NCBI RefSeq assembly: GCF_028372415.1
Contig: NC_092877.1
Coordinates: 387,921,342-387,985,341, forward strand
DNA from: Notamacropus eugenii
Taxonomy: Eukaryota; Chordata; Mammalia; Diprotodontia; Macropodidae
DNA: 64,000 nt
Reading direction: 5' to 3'
Shown: one piece after another, positions 33,501 to 47,700 of the stretch
How the letters are laid out: each line of letters starts with the position of its first letter
Position numbering within the stretch: the first letter of the stretch is position 1
Made by a program: the position numbers and the translations under genes
The notes under the pieces: generated by a model
Told to the model about the DNA's origin: nothing
Databases searched by the model: none
Seen by the model: the letters and a program-made list of their open reading frames with translations, nothing else

Positions 33501-36500
33501 CTGTGTATGGCTGGTTAAGCAGGGCTGCCCGGAGGGAGGCTCGCTTTCCCAGGATTCCCCATGTCCACCACCGTCCCAGATGGACCAGCCTCAGTGCTGC
33601 TCCCAGGGCACCATTAAGGTTCCATTCCCATGCCTGAAATGCCTTCCCTCCCTCCTCACTTTTCTCTCTTGGAATCCCCCCTTCCCTTTGACTTGGCCAG
33701 ATTTGGCATTTCCTGTTTCGGTAAAGGTTGTTTTCCCTGGGAGGATGGCAGCTTTCTGAGGGCAGGGAGCCTTTCTGTCCCATCCCCAGAGGCCAGCACA
33801 AAAGAGGTGAGGGATTGTCTCTCCAGCTCTGTAGTTTCCTGGGGCTGGGTGAGGACAGTCAGCCTCCCTGCTTGCCTCTTCTGGGTGGGACTGGTCAGCC
33901 TCCTTGTAGTTTGCCTGTGGGCTTGGCAGTGACCTTGGCCCGCTCTGGTGTGGTGTACATGAGTGAGGCAGATTCCTAGTCATCTTTGTGAGTCCTGGGG
34001 GCATGACTGCCCACCATGGAAGGCCAGCAGAGGTGGACCCAGTAGGATGTCCACTCTAGGCCTGGAGGCAGCCCCCCTTCTGCTTCCTGGCCCTGTCCCC
34101 TTTCTACCAGCCACCCCCAACCTCCCTGCCTTGCTGGATCCCCTCGCAGGGACAGTTCTCAGCCAGCATCTGTCCTCTGGTGACAGGAGGTGGGAAGGGC
34201 CTGGGGAGGCTGGGGAGGCTCTCCCTGGTGAGTTGAAGCACAGGCCTGGAGCGAAGGGTGGCCAGCCCACAGGCCCTTGGTGCTGCTGGGGTAAAAATAA
34301 AGCAGAGTTAGGGTTAAAAGGCAGTGGCTGAGGCTGATTCTGCACGCCTGCCCTCCTGCCTGGGGCCTGCTCCTGGCTCCCCACCACCATCATTCCTCCC
34401 AGATTGCGGAGGTTGGCAGAGCTATAATTCAGAGGACCAGCGCCCTTTCCCCCACAGAGGGAGGTGACTGAGCCTGGTCCAGGGCCAGTGGGGGATGCCT
34501 CTAGCCTCAGCCCAACCCACTCCTTTTCCCAGCTCTGAGTGGGCTCTGGGGCTGGCCAATCAGGGGCTGGTTAATTCAGCAAACTGCCTAGAGTAGGCTC
34601 CTGTGTGTAGGAAGGGGAGGGTGCTGAAACCCAGCCTGCTCAGGGAAGGTGGGGCTACAGCGGGGGGTCGGAATGTGGTTCCAGATCACAGAAGTAGGTG
34701 GGGCCCAGAAAAGACACCTGAACTGGGCCTTGTCTGGGTCATATAGTCATGGAGGGCATCACAGGTGGAGAGGGGTATGGACAAAGCCTGGAGCTGGGCA
34801 AGAGCTTGTTTGGGGGAACAAGAGATGAGCCTAGAGGAACACTGAAAAAACCTTGAATGCCAGGCTCCCTATGCTGGCATTTGAGGCTAATGGGCACGGT
34901 TTTCCCATTTCTCCTTCTAAGAGGGAGGGCCTATAGGGCCAGCCTGGGGTATCCCGAGCACCTAGCTTTGAGCCCCAGTCCTGCCTCTTCTGCCCCTCCC
35001 TGGGGCTGGGTGTCATGGCGGTGGAGAGGGGGCTCCCTTGCCTTTCCTTCCTGCCCTGGCCGGCCTTTCTCACCCTTCCTCTGGGGGCTTCCTATACTGG
35101 CCCCTGCATCTAGGTCTTCCCAAATAACTCGTCTCCTTGGCATGCCTGGTGCTCCCTGAAGGTCTGGACACAGGGCAGTCAGAGCAGGTGGTGGGTGCAA
35201 GTCTGTAGCCCGCTAGACTGGGGATGGCTATCCCCCCTCCCAGGATGGGCTCCCAAGCAGAGGAAGGGAGTGTGGGTGTGTGGGTGTGTGGGAAGATGCA
35301 GAGCAGGTGTGGGGCAGGGCCCTGGCGGGCTTCCCAGGTGGTCAGCCTCCCATCCCATGCTGACCACCTTGTGGCTGCCGCTTGTCTGAGAGGTGCCTTT
35401 TACAGCTGCTTCCCTGGCATCCTCCTGCCTCTGAGCAGAGCCTGGCCACCCCCATCATCCTGCCCACCAACCCCTGCCGGTTGTCCTCCACAAAGGACAC
35501 TCTGTCCACCTCTGGGCTTTGCGGGGAGAGAGGAGAGAAGGAATAGGTCTCGTAAGCTCCCTAGAGTCATGTGTCCCTGGCTTTGTCTCCCTGTAGAAGG
35601 AGTGGGTACCTGACCACCACACTGCCTTCCTCAGGCAGAGCCGATGGATACAGGAAGATTGAAGGCTGAGCGGAGGCCATCAGAGATTATCCTGGAGCCT
35701 TGGGGTTTCACTGGACACCATGAACTATAGGCCAGGTGCTAATAGTAGCAAGGAGTCAAGGGTCTAGGGGCCACACAAATACCCAGAGAGTGGGGCTGCA
35801 AGGAGGGACAGAGAGAGACCAAGGAGGAGAGGAGCTGCTTCTGGTGGGAGTTACTTCATGTGGAAGAAAGAGGAAATGGGGAGCTTAGTTCAGGCATGGG
35901 GGATGGTCTGGGCAAATGCATGGTGGTAGGAAATGCACCCATTTAGGAAACAAAATTAGAGAATGAGAATGACCTCGTTTGACCAGTCTGGAGAATGTGA
36001 ATCATCTGACTTCAACAAACCCATATGAAGCACCTGCTCTGTGTGTGTGTGTGTGTGTGAGATCCCAAGTTTTTTGGGACCCAGGCCCTGCCCTCAAGGG
36101 CGCTCCCCATGTAATAGGGGGCAGAGCAGGAGGTCATCAGGCTCTCCCACCGTGAGAGCTCAGGGGGAGCTCCGGAGAGAAGCTTGGGGAGGGGGAGGGG
36201 AAGGACAGCAGCATTTAGGATTATTGGGGAGAGCCTGGGGTGTTAGGAGAGCCTCAAGGCATCTGCCCACTTTGACTGGGTGGGGTCTTTCTCCAGGATG
36301 GATGATAGGAGAGGCGAGCTGGGATCTCACCAGGAAGGGTTCGGAAGGCCAAGCAAAGGAATCAGCTTTATCTGGGAGGCCAGAGGAGCCACAGAAGACT
36401 CTTGAGCAGAAGAGGGATGAGCGAGCTTCCTCATCCAGGCAGATCTGAGTTGAGGCAAGGAGGCTAGTAGGGAGCTGTAGTGAGAGTCTTGTCATTCCAC

Positions 36501-39500
36501 AGAAAGGGAAGATTCCAAGAGAACCCTGAGAGTCTGAGGCTGGGACTCAGGGGGAGGGGAGCTGCCCCCACTGGATCTGAAGGTCTAGGGAAGACCAGGC
36601 ACAGACCTCGGTCCACTGAGGCCTCAGGCTCATCCTCCAGGGACTTCTGTTGTGTGAGGGTCATCTGGTAGGCCCTGAGTGACAAGGACAGCTGTCCCAA
36701 GCATTGCTCTTGAATGCTCCTGGGCCCTGCCAGAGTGGGAGGCAGGACTCCTGAGGGCTTCCCTCTCTTGGCAGCACCTCTGTCATCTGGAAGGGAAATG
36801 ACTCTGCTTCTGTGAAGCTTCTTCCTCCTGCCAGCCTGTGACCCCTGGGAGCCTTGGTGGGCAGCCTAGCCAGCCTTGCCTCAGCTTCCCAGGCCCTGTT
36901 GATTCATGAGCAGCAGGCTTTTTCTCTTGGGCCTGGACAGTGAGGCTAAGGCCCCTGCAGATCAGGATGGGGTCACTGGGCCCAGCCTCGGCCCTGGGCT
37001 GCCCCCTGACCTTCTCCTCCTCCTTCCTAGTGAGCCAAGGCTCCCAGAGCCATTCAACAAGGCTGACTTCCCTTGGGAGCCACTCCGGGGGCTCCACCAT
37101 CCACTTCCCTTTCTTCAGCTCCCTTAACACCAGCGGCTGCAGCAGCAGCTCACCATGGAAACTGGTTCTGTTAGCAACCACCTCCCTTATCAGGGTCATC
37201 AGGCCCATGGAGGGCTGCTGGCAGCCCTGGAGGCCTCCGTGGGAAGGGGCCAGTGATTAGTGACCTGGTCCTGGGCTTCCCTGGGCCTGGGCCTCCCAGG
37301 GACCTGGCTGGTGGTGAAGGCTTAGGTGAATCATGCCACCCATGGGGGCTCTCCTGGGCTGCCCCCCATTCCAAGCTACCCAACACCCAGTTTTTGTTGA
37401 TTACATGCTCTGGCTGGGCACTGGCCGTCCAGTGGGAAGGGGGACAAACCTGCCCCCCACCAGCTGGGGCTTGGGCTGAGCCTACCCTCTCCCAGAGGAG
37501 GAGGCCAGGGTGGAGGTGAGAGCGGGCCCCCTAAGGAGGCTGAGGCCTGCCCTCCCAAAGCTTCCATTCCAAAGGGATATGCAGAGCTGTGATAGGGATG
37601 ATAGCACAAGCAAACATCCATCCTGTGCCCGGACCCTACTAAGTGCTTCACAGTGTGATCCCTGGTGATTCTCACAACCACTGGGGAAGCAGGTGACATG
37701 CTAATAGTGGTTGAGGAAACTGAGGCAAACAGAGGTTCAGTGACTTGCCCAGTGAGGATGAGGCAGCCTGATTAGTGACCCTGGAGGGAAGGTGGTCCTA
37801 ACTACTGGGAAGGTCAGTGGAAGGAGGGTGTAGAGAGTATGGCAGTGTGCCTGACCTCTGCCCCGAGCTGTGGCCATCACTAGCAGGGCTCCCTGGATAC
37901 TCCCCAGCTGATGGGCATCCCTCCCCTTCCCCTTCAGTTTCCAGTTCTGTGTCTCTGTGAAACAAGCAGCTACCAACAGTCTTGTACCAATGGGGCTTTT
38001 TCCTCTTTCTGTGATGTTTGTGGGGTAGAGACTGAGTAGCTGTATCTGCCCCCTCCACCCTCCAACCCTGCCCTGTCCCAGGCCCTGAGTCTTCAGCACC
38101 CCCAACTCAGCCTGGCATTGGAGGCCTCTCAAGCCTCTAGGCCTTCCCAGGCTCAACTCCAGATCTCCTACTCCAGATCTCCTCCTCCAGAAAGGCTTCC
38201 TTGGCTGCTTCAGACCCTCCCTACCCCAGACTCCCCCTGCCCTCACTCCCCCATCAGCCACAGCAGGGCATGGAGCCACAGCACAGTGAATGGAGTTAGG
38301 CCAGTGGGCAGGGCTGGGGTGCTGTATGTAGGTTATCACTGGTCCCTCTAGCCCACTCCAAGGCTCCCTCCCCCGCCCCCTTGCTTGGGCTTCCTGAATC
38401 CCTCCCACCCTCTCCACCTGTCCCAAATCCTGCTGTCTGGGCGCAGGAGGGGTGCGGGAGCTGCAGGGTGGGGGGGTCTGGGGGGGACTGCCTCCATGTC
38501 TCTCTCAATACTCCTCTGCCTCTTCCTTTCCCCCAGGTGTCCTTCTGGACATCCAGCAGCACTTTGGAGTCAAGGACCGAGGGGCTGGCTTGCTCCAGTC
38601 AGGTAAGACCCTCCTCCCACACCTGAAGACTCAGTGGCCTCTGAGGGTGCTCTGACCTCTCTGCTGTCTACTCTGGTGGGTCACAAAACATCTTCCTTGG
38701 CCTGACCTTGAGAGGACGGCACACAGATGAGAAAACCAAGGCTCAGGTTGGGTTCGTGACTTGCCCAGGGTCACTCAGCTTAGTCTGGGGCGAGCAGACT
38801 CCGAAGGAGGCAGCGTGGGCAGGCCCACCTGGGCGCTGGGGAGCGCCAGCTGCTTGTCACATAAGCCAATTAGGAAGGCAAACAGAAGTGATAACCAAGT
38901 CCAGCCCTGTCCCTGCCGGTGTCCAGCTTCCAGCCAACCTCAGTGTGTTTTCAGGTAATGGCCCCGACCTCTGGGACCCTCCATTCTATGGGGAGGGGGA
39001 CATTGGGTGGGGAGTAGCCTCCAGTCTTTTCTTGACTACTGTTCTAGGGGTGTGGAGAGGGGGACGGGCAGGAGCTAAGGGCTCTTGCCTCCTGGCAGAT
39101 GCTCCCCGAGCCCCAGCACATCCTGTTCTCTGCTCCCTAGTGGGAGCTCCCTGAGAGCAGGCAGCCCATAGGCTTCTGTTATCTGGCCACTTTAGCAGTG
39201 CCTTGTGCTGGGCCTGGAGAGCAGAACCAGGAGCCTCAGGTTCAGGCAGGACCAACTCTCCAGTCCCAGAGCTGTCCCTGGAAAGCTGGGTGGCCTATCC
39301 GGGCTCTGCCACTTCTGGGAGTCTGGGATTCCAATCTCTATCTGAGCATAGGGGAGACACTGACCCCAGGCCAGGGAGCTGAAACAGAGCCAGGGGGCTT
39401 TGCGTGATGTTGTAAAGCTTGGACCCAGGGGTGAGCTTGCCACTAGGCATCTCAATTCTATTTTAGTTTGTAAAGTAGGGTTGGGAACAGTGGACACCAG

Positions 39501-42500
39501 GGTCTCTCAGTGCCCTGCTAGCTCAGCCCTTCTGTGGTTTAGGCACCAGGAGGAAGCCTAGGAAGGAGGCTGCCTCAGGTGCGAATTCTTCCTCCTGCAG
39601 GCCTGAGCCAGGAGGGGGCCTCCCCTCCCTCCCACACACTTGGGAATGGCCCCAACTGGTCCAACAGGTTTCAGATCAGCCCTCGATCTGACCTCTCAAC
39701 TCACAGCAACAGGGAAATCCTGACTCACTGCCTATGGCCTGCTTTGGCCTGGGGGAGGCTCTGAGTTCCATCGTGGGGCCTACTGTCTGTCTGTCTGCTT
39801 GGCTGACCTGAGGAACCTCTTCTGTCTTTCCTTTGAGTTGCTGGAGGCAGAACTGCAGGGAAGACAACCACAGGCCCAGACCTGGTGCCTGAGCCCTGGA
39901 TTTGGGCAGAGGGGAGACTGGAGTGGAAAGCTTCCCTGGCTGCAGAAGAGGGGGTCAGGAAAGAGCGGAGGACTCCAGAGAGCCAGATGGGAATGGAAGA
40001 AATTTAGGAATCCGAGCTCAGCCCCGGGCTGTACCATAACCCTAAATGTTCTGGGGCAGCCAGGACAGAGGAAGGGACTGGCCCAAGGTCATATGGTGAC
40101 CAACACACACATTTCCTGAGCAGTGTGTGGACCAGAGCCACCTGACAACTGGCCGATGTTTGTGTCCTCTGTTCCTAAGGAGAGTCAGGGGCCAGCCAGC
40201 TGGGGTGGGGCCCCATCACCCTGTTGGCTAATCAGAGTTAGGTAACATCCTGTGGGCCTCATCAGCCAGTGGCTTCCACCCAGACAACTGCCTAGGGCCC
40301 AGCCCTGGTCTGTCTGGCACAGGTTCAAGGCAGGACCCAGGAAGCTGGGTCCCTCTGGGATAGAGGAGGAGAGCAAGCCTGCCGGGGAAAGCAGGTGGCA
40401 GCATCCACCAGATCTGAGGTTTGCCTGACAGGGTCAGGTGGTCCAGCTTCCCTGCCTGCCTGTCTCCAATTCTGCAACGGGTTAATTAGCTAATGAGACT
40501 AATGAGGACAGTACAGGGTGCCAAACTCTCCCAATGACTGCCCAGGGTTAGGGCGAGGACCTCCAAACCACCCGTGACACATCCCCGCCCCTGCTACTTC
40601 AGCCCTCCCTGTCTGGCAGCCTACGGTCAGGTGGCACAGTCCTGGCAGCTACTGACTCACCAAGTGAATGACCGTGGGCAATGACCTTGGCCCTGGCTCC
40701 CCTGTGGGGGTTAGAGAAAGGGATGTTAGCTGGGCCTGGGAGGATGGAGAGGCTTTAGGTAGGCAGAGAGGGGGCAGTGAAGAATAAGGGGGGTCCAACT
40801 GGGAGGAAACTTGGGACACTTTGAGAAAAGGAGCTGAGTGTGTTTAGGGAAACCAACCTGGCTGGAGATGAGGGTTCATGCCAGGGAAAGTGAGAGATAG
40901 GTTTTGAGGCAAGTTATGGTCAGAAGATGGGGATGGTGCATCCTGGCCCTGAAGTCTGTACACAAAAGGTAGCTGAATGCTGGGAGCCCAGGGCTCTGCC
41001 TGAGGAGGTAATGAGACCATGGTGGAAAGAACAGCCTTGCTTGGGATTAGTGGGGAGATGTTGGGGGCTATGCCTTGTTTAGAAGCAACAGATTAGATGG
41101 AGGGGGTCATTGGGGGATTGCCTTGGTGCGCACAGAAGTTCTGTTTCTGGTGCCAAATTGAGAATCTTCATGGGTAGTGCTGGGGTGGGAATCAAAGGTG
41201 AGAGAATGTACTTCAGACTGGCCAGCCAGAAGAGGTGCATGGCATAGAGGGAGTCAGAGAGAGTGGTGACAGAACTTCGACTGCCCTATGGGCTATTGGC
41301 AGAAGACCACTTTCTGTCTGTTTCTCTCCTCCCCCCTCTTTCCCTCCCCTCCTCTCTCTCTCTCCACAGGCCCAGAGTATGGAAGGGTTAGGCAGCAGGG
41401 AAGCAAGGTAGCAGAGAGATACTGAATATTAGAGAGGGAGAGATGATCTTGGGAGCAGTGTTCTCAAGAAGATGGACATGGGGATGGAATAAAGCCAGGG
41501 CAGCGTTGCAGCCAGCCTGTGCCGACTCAGAGTCAAGTGCAGCTGAGCATTTGTACCTGGAAATCCACAAACACCTGTGGAGCTTGATGTATTGTTCCTC
41601 AGGCTATCTAGACCAGGGACCTGATTTGATCTGGGCCATGAGTGGAAAATGGGGCAAAATCAGGATGCAGACATCTGGCCTGGGGGAATGTGCTGGGCCC
41701 TAGTCTAGCCTTTAGAAAGGGATGGGACAGGATGCCAAGGATGCAGGTTAACCTAAAGAATGAGTCCTGTCCACATCAGTTTTTCTGGAGGACCAGTGGC
41801 TAGAACGTTTACCAGCACACCACTGCAAGGGACGTGCAGAATTCATCAGACTAGAAGTGAAGGAGGTGATGGGGACCAGGGAGTAATCCTGACAGACAAG
41901 GGAGGAGGTGAAGGAGCTTTGGGGAGAATGGCCTCCATTTTTCAGTTAAAATGAGCACAAAGAAATGGGGGTGTGCTGTCTGGGCTGACTCAGAAGGCCC
42001 CTGCTGCCAGAAAAGGTTGGAGGAGAGGAGGTTTGAATGGGAGATCACCACCCTGCAGGAAGGGCCAGTGGAGATGAGGAAACACCCATGTTTAGTGGCC
42101 CCGCCAGGACTGTTTGGTGATTTTCTCCATTTCTGCTCTGCTGTGGGTGACTGGGGGTGAAGGGAGGCAGATGTTGGAAGGCATCCAGATGTTGGTGAGA
42201 CAACATTAGCCCTATGACAAGCAAAGAAGGAAAGGACTTGAGGGCACTGTTGAGTTGAACTGATTTACCAAGGGGTGAAGTGAGGGAAAAGAGAACAGTG
42301 TAGGCCTGGGAAAAAACTGAGGAATGGAGGCAATTGGGGGGGGGGGGGGACTCTCAATGATACCAAAGAAGAGAAAAGATGGAATGACAAAAGAAATCGG
42401 TGATCCCTGTGAACCAGCATGGGTGACCAAAGAATACATCATGTCTTTCACAAAGTCGCTAGCAGCACACAGTAGGGCTGTGAGGACACTGGGGTTTCAC

Positions 42501-44758
42501 CAAGGCGTTTGAGAGCCTCTGGATTATCCTTATGGACTGGATGACAGGCTGGCTAAGTGACTGAACTCCATCATGGGTGACTGATGGATGGTAGAGGCGC
42601 AGATATCTGTCCTTGGCCGTTGTTAGTGACTTGGACAAAGGCACTGACCAATGGATGTTGGAACTGTCAAAGACCAGAATGATTCAGATCCAGCAGTAAT
42701 GAGAGGACCCTTGATGGGGATTGATGTAGAATTCTGAGGCAGTGCTCAAGGGTGAGAGATGTGGCAGACAATGGTTTATGGGGTTTTATGGGTGAGGTCT
42801 TTGATGCAAATGAGGCTGTGGAGTAGACTTCCCAGATGTTGGTGAGAGGCCCCTCTGGGAGCACATTGGAGGGGAGAATGGAGCTGATTCTGAGGACCCA
42901 TTTAGGAAGGTCATTGGTGACCCAGGGAGACCCTTGGAAAAGCCAACAAGGGGGGACAGAGGATTGGAAGACTGCCAAAGAATGACAGCAGTAATGGCAG
43001 ACCACAGTGGACTCTCTGCCCGAGCTTCACATGCTTGATCCATCCCCCTAAGAGCCCTGTAGGGTGGCACACTTGGGGGGAGGGTGAGTCATATTGCATG
43101 GAGGTGCGCAGGCTGCAGAGGGAGGCCAGGTTTCTTAGGGACCAGCTGTAACAGCTGGGGATGTTCAGCCTGCAGGAAATGTTCTCAGGAGGACGTGAGA
43201 GATGACTTTCAATCTTCCAAGGGCTGAGAAGTGGTAGAAGGCCTAGCATTTCTAGGCTCAGTCACAGGCAGCAGGCCCAGTCACAGGAAGGCAGGTCTGA
43301 CTCGGTTTACAGAAGAGCAGCTTAACCAGGAGCTCTCCAAGGTGACCAAGGCCAGTGTGGATGACCCCACATGACAGTAGTGTGGAGGAGAGGGCGTCCT
43401 ATTCCTGGTATGACCTGAACTTGGTAATTCTTGCCCTGAGGCAGTGGCTGCTGCCACCCCAGCCCCTTTGGAGGCCAGGGACAACCCCCATACACCCAGC
43501 TGGGCTGCTGGGCAGGCAGACCAGCCTGTTCGGGGCCCTGACTAACTGGTACGCTGGGGCCAGCCCCTTAATCTCCTTGATCGAGTCTCCTTGTCTGTCT
43601 CTCCTTAGGCCTGATATGCTCTAAGCAGGGCTTCAGGCATCAACCAAAGGTTGCCCACGCCCAGATCAAAAGGCTTATCCAAGTCGGCAGCTGCCATGCA
43701 GGCAGGAGACCCAGCAGGCAGACAGGCAGGCCAGCAGCTCTGGGGAAAGCAGAAACAGGTGGGGACCCAAGGCAGGAAGGTTGAGCTGCCTTTGCCAGCT
43801 TCCCTTTGCCATGGGCTGTGGTTCTGGAAGGAGCGCAAGCGTGGCCTCAGGTTCTGGCCAGCTGTCACCCCCCCACACACACATACCCCGTGGGTCCTGG
43901 GACAGGAGGGGAAGTCCCTCTGTGTTGACCTCCGGGCCTCCCCCTCCCCAGAGAGAGTGGGGCAGTCTCATTCAGGAATGAGGTGACTTCTGCCATCTCC
44001 CAAAGTGCAGGTACCAGGAGAGGCATTTGCTCCTTGTAGAGGATCTCCTTTGGCCTGGGCTAGGCCCAGCAGGTGCCAGGAGAGTCATTTGCTCCTTGTA
44101 GAGGATCTCCTTTGGCCTGGGCTAGGCCCAGCAGGTGCCAGGAGAGTCATTTGCTCCTTGTAGAGGATCTCCTTTGGCCTGGGCTAGGCCCAGCAGGTGC
44201 CAGGAGAGTCATTTGCTCCTTGTAGAGGATCTCCTTTGGCCTGGGCTTGGCCCAGCAGGTGCCATCTGCTTTTCCTCCACTCCACGGCAGGCAGCTGATG
44301 GTGCAGTGGCTAGAGCTGATCCTGAATTTGAATGTGGCTTCAGATATTTACTGGCTGTGTGACCCTAAGCAAGTCATTAGCTGCCTCAGTTTCCTCAACT
44401 GTAAAATGAGAGTAACAGCCGCACAGCCTCCCAGGGTTGCCTGGTATAAAATGGGTGCTTCATAAGTGTATTGAATTGAGAAAGAAATACTTGCTAAGAA
44501 AAATAAAAAGACAAAGCAGACCCTGCCCTCAGCTGGCCTTTGGGGCGGGGGAGGGAAGAGGCAGGAGAGCAGAAAGTAAAGGGAGGTCCTGGCAGCCCAT
44601 GGTGCCTGAGAGGGAGGAGGAGGTAGAACGTCTTGATGGCTGTCCTGTGTGGTTGTGAACATTGACGGAACCTTACTTGGCTTGGGTCTGATCCTATTTT
44701 TACCCCATTTTTTGGCCTGGTTCCTTCTCTGGGGGTGGCAGGAGGGGCTGAGATTGAG

Positions 44759-44795
<37 letters not shown>

Positions 44796-47700
44796 ATCTG
44801 CCCACAAGGAAACCAAGCTGAAGGTGTGGGGGCCAGGAGGTGGCCAGACCTTTCCTAAATGACCCTGTGGTTTCTGGGGGACTGAGTCTGGACTTTAAAA
44901 ATACCCCTGGGTGCGAGGAGGGGATGGGCCACATCCCTGGCTTAGGGCCTGGAAGCGGCAGCTTGGGAGACTTGGGCATGGAAGCTGCCCACAGCCACCA
45001 CCCTTGTCCCTTGTCAGGCCCAGATCTGGGCAGCACCCACACTAGCTCCCCTCTCATCTGTGAAATGGGATCATGGGCCTGAGTCGTTCTAGCTGTCAGG
45101 TCTCAGTTGGGATGAGGGCTTTGCAAAGCCTCAATAGCTCCTGTCTTTCCAAGTCTCCCCCTCCCCACCCCCCTCAGGCTAACCCATGTCATCAGCTCAG
45201 GAACTGAGAGAGCCCCACCCTCTCCTGCCAGGTTTCTATCCCAGCCTGTGTGGGGTCTGGTGGCCTGTCACCACTTCAGCTGACCTGTCCCAGCTCCTGT
45301 GAGACCTTCTCCTGAGCTTGTCTGGCCTGTTTGTCCCACAGTTTGCAGGGGTCATCAGAGGGACCCCACTGGGCTTTCCAACCAAAACCTGAGGTCCTGC
45401 ATTGGACTACCTCTGTCTTCAGGTTGTGGCTGACCCCAGACCAGCAAGGACATCAGATTCAAGGCCCAGGGAGCAGACACTTCTGAAGGACTCATGGTGT
45501 GACCCTGGTCCCCAGCCCTTCCTGCCCTTTCTTTGGCCTCAGTTTCCTCTACTATAAAATGAGGGAGCTGGACTCTTCATCTCCAGGCCCCTTCCTGCTA
45601 TCTAGGCCCAAGCAAACCAGGTCGATTTAGTGGACAGAGGCGTAAAGCCTTCCCCTCACACTGTGCAGAGTAGGGGAGATGGGACTCCCAGGCCTGGCTG
45701 GTCCAAGGGAGTCAGCAGGGGATGGCAGAGTGCCCTGCCTAGGCGCCTGGAGGAGGGGGCAGCCATGCCAGTGGCCTTGGCAGGGAGCAGAACCCTGTGT
45801 CCCAAGGGGTCCCCCAGCCCTGCTGGCCGCCCTGCTGGCCTCATTGGGGTTCCCTTGCATCCGGAGGCAGGATATCCCGGAAATCTGAATGTCCAGCTCA
45901 GCCAGCACAGGGAGGGCCCCCGCTGAGAACCATGTTGGGTGATGGTGGGAAATCCGTTCCTTGTGGAAGGTCGGCTGGGAGCTGGGGGAAGGATGTCAGG
46001 AAAGGGTTCTGAGAAAACAAAGCTGGAGGAGGGGACAGCTGGGAGAGTCGGAGGGGGCCAGGGAGAGGAGCACAGTGCTGCTTCACCCCCTAGCCTCTGT
46101 CTTCACATTTATGAAATGGATCCCCCTGCTCTGAACTTAAGTTCACAGAAACAAGTTCCAGAGCACCAAAGTGCTGGTGAAATATGTCAGGGAGGGAGAT
46201 GTCTTGGGGGGAGGGGGTGTGATTTGGGGCAAGGGGTGGAGCCTCTCTGTGCCCAGGTTCCTGCTCCAAAGTGGCTTTGGTGACGGGAGGGTCTTGGAAA
46301 CCTCAGCCTACTAGAGACTAGGTGGCCCAGTGGTTGGTGCCAAGGAGGCCCATGGGACCCAGGACAGGCCAGGAGGACCCGAGTTCAAGTCTGGAAGAAG
46401 GAAAGCTCCTTCAGGCCAGGATTTTGTCTTTGTGAACCCCTGAGGACCTGCAGGGCAAGTCAGGGAACCAGCTTCATCTGCAAAATGGGAATAAGGATTG
46501 TACCTCCCTCCCATGGAGGTGTTTGTGAGAATCAAGGGAGATCATCCCGGTGAGAAGGTGCTTTACAAACCTGGTGTGTGCCAGCATGGGTCCATGGGGC
46601 CCCCAGCCCCGGGCAGAGCTCCTGGCACACAGTAGGTGTTTAATAAATGCTTATTGGTTGTTTGAGAAAGACAAGAATGGGGGACGGGGTCCCTGTGAGC
46701 CACTGTCAAATGTCTCATGGAAGAGACAAGTCAACAGGGATTTATCAGGGACAGCTACCACACCCACCCCCACCCCCACCCCCGATCTCTGCCACTATTT
46801 GGATTTCCCCTCCTCCTTTCTGTCTCTTGATATCTCCCTCTGTCTCCGCCTCCCCTCCTCCTTCCTTCTCACCCTCTACCCTCTCCCCCCTCCCCCCTCC
46901 TTTCCTTCTCTCTTCTTGCATCCCCCTCTCCCTCCCCATAGCCCGAGGCTTAAATCCCACCATAGTTGGGGCTCAGTGCTTGGCTGAATTCAGTTTGAAT
47001 GCAGCTGAGTTATCCCTACCCAGAGTAGGTTCCTGGGGAGATGGAGGCAGGGGGTGCGCCCTGTCCAAGGGCACCAAACAGAGGCCAGTGGCCCCTTGTC
47101 TAGGGTGTCAGATAAGGAGGCAGAGATGCCACTCTTTGTGATAGGATGACAAAGGGTCCCAACCCTCTCATCTAGAGAGGAGGAGACTGAGGCCATTGCT
47201 TGCCCACAATACCCCACAGAGTGAGTGGCAGTTGGGACCTCACCCCCAATCCCAGGCCTGCCCCTCTGAGGCTGTTTCCTTCAGCCTTGTCGTTGGAGGC
47301 CTTTGGTATTGGGCCCCTGCTCCTGGCACACTTTTGCCTGGCTCCCTCCTCTCTGACCCAGAATGCCAAGGGGAAGCAGGGGGAGGGTGGCTTCTCTCCT
47401 GGATTTGCCAGGGATGATTGCTCCAGGCCGGCTCTCAAAACACCTCTGCTTCTAGGTGGGGCAGGAAAAGACTGGCCACCTCAAATAGGAGTGGAAGGGA
47501 GGGGATGGTCAGGCAAGATACCCTTTCTGCCTGGTCATGCCCCTGCTGCTGTCTGCCACCATCCCTCCCCCCAGACATGTGGCTAGATCTGTAGCAGACT
47601 ACTCTTCTCACCCCCTCCGCCCGTGGCTGCTGCCGCCCACTAGCCAGAGGGCCATCAGAGCTTGGGGGGGGGGGTGGGCTTTGCTGCCTGACTGCACTTC

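Larger units (their letters stand above)
26294..38536 (+). other. SPNS2: SPNS2 intron 1
   Basis: A 12.2-kb intron, GTAAGG to CCCCAG. It holds GT-rich microsatellites at 26.6, 27.6 and 29.2-29.8 kb, a G-run at 28.37 kb, an AT-core motif module at 28.2 kb, scattered MIR fragments, a pyrimidine tract at 32.9 kb and an L2 fragment at 36 kb. Much of 33.5-35.9 kb is GC-rich single-copy-like sequence with no recognised element. Open frames there show no family similarity. Confidence 0.95.

Noticed and set aside
43990-44275. CRISPR-like array
   Set aside because: Head-to-tail 62-bp units without variable spacers in a vertebrate intron; it is a minisatellite.
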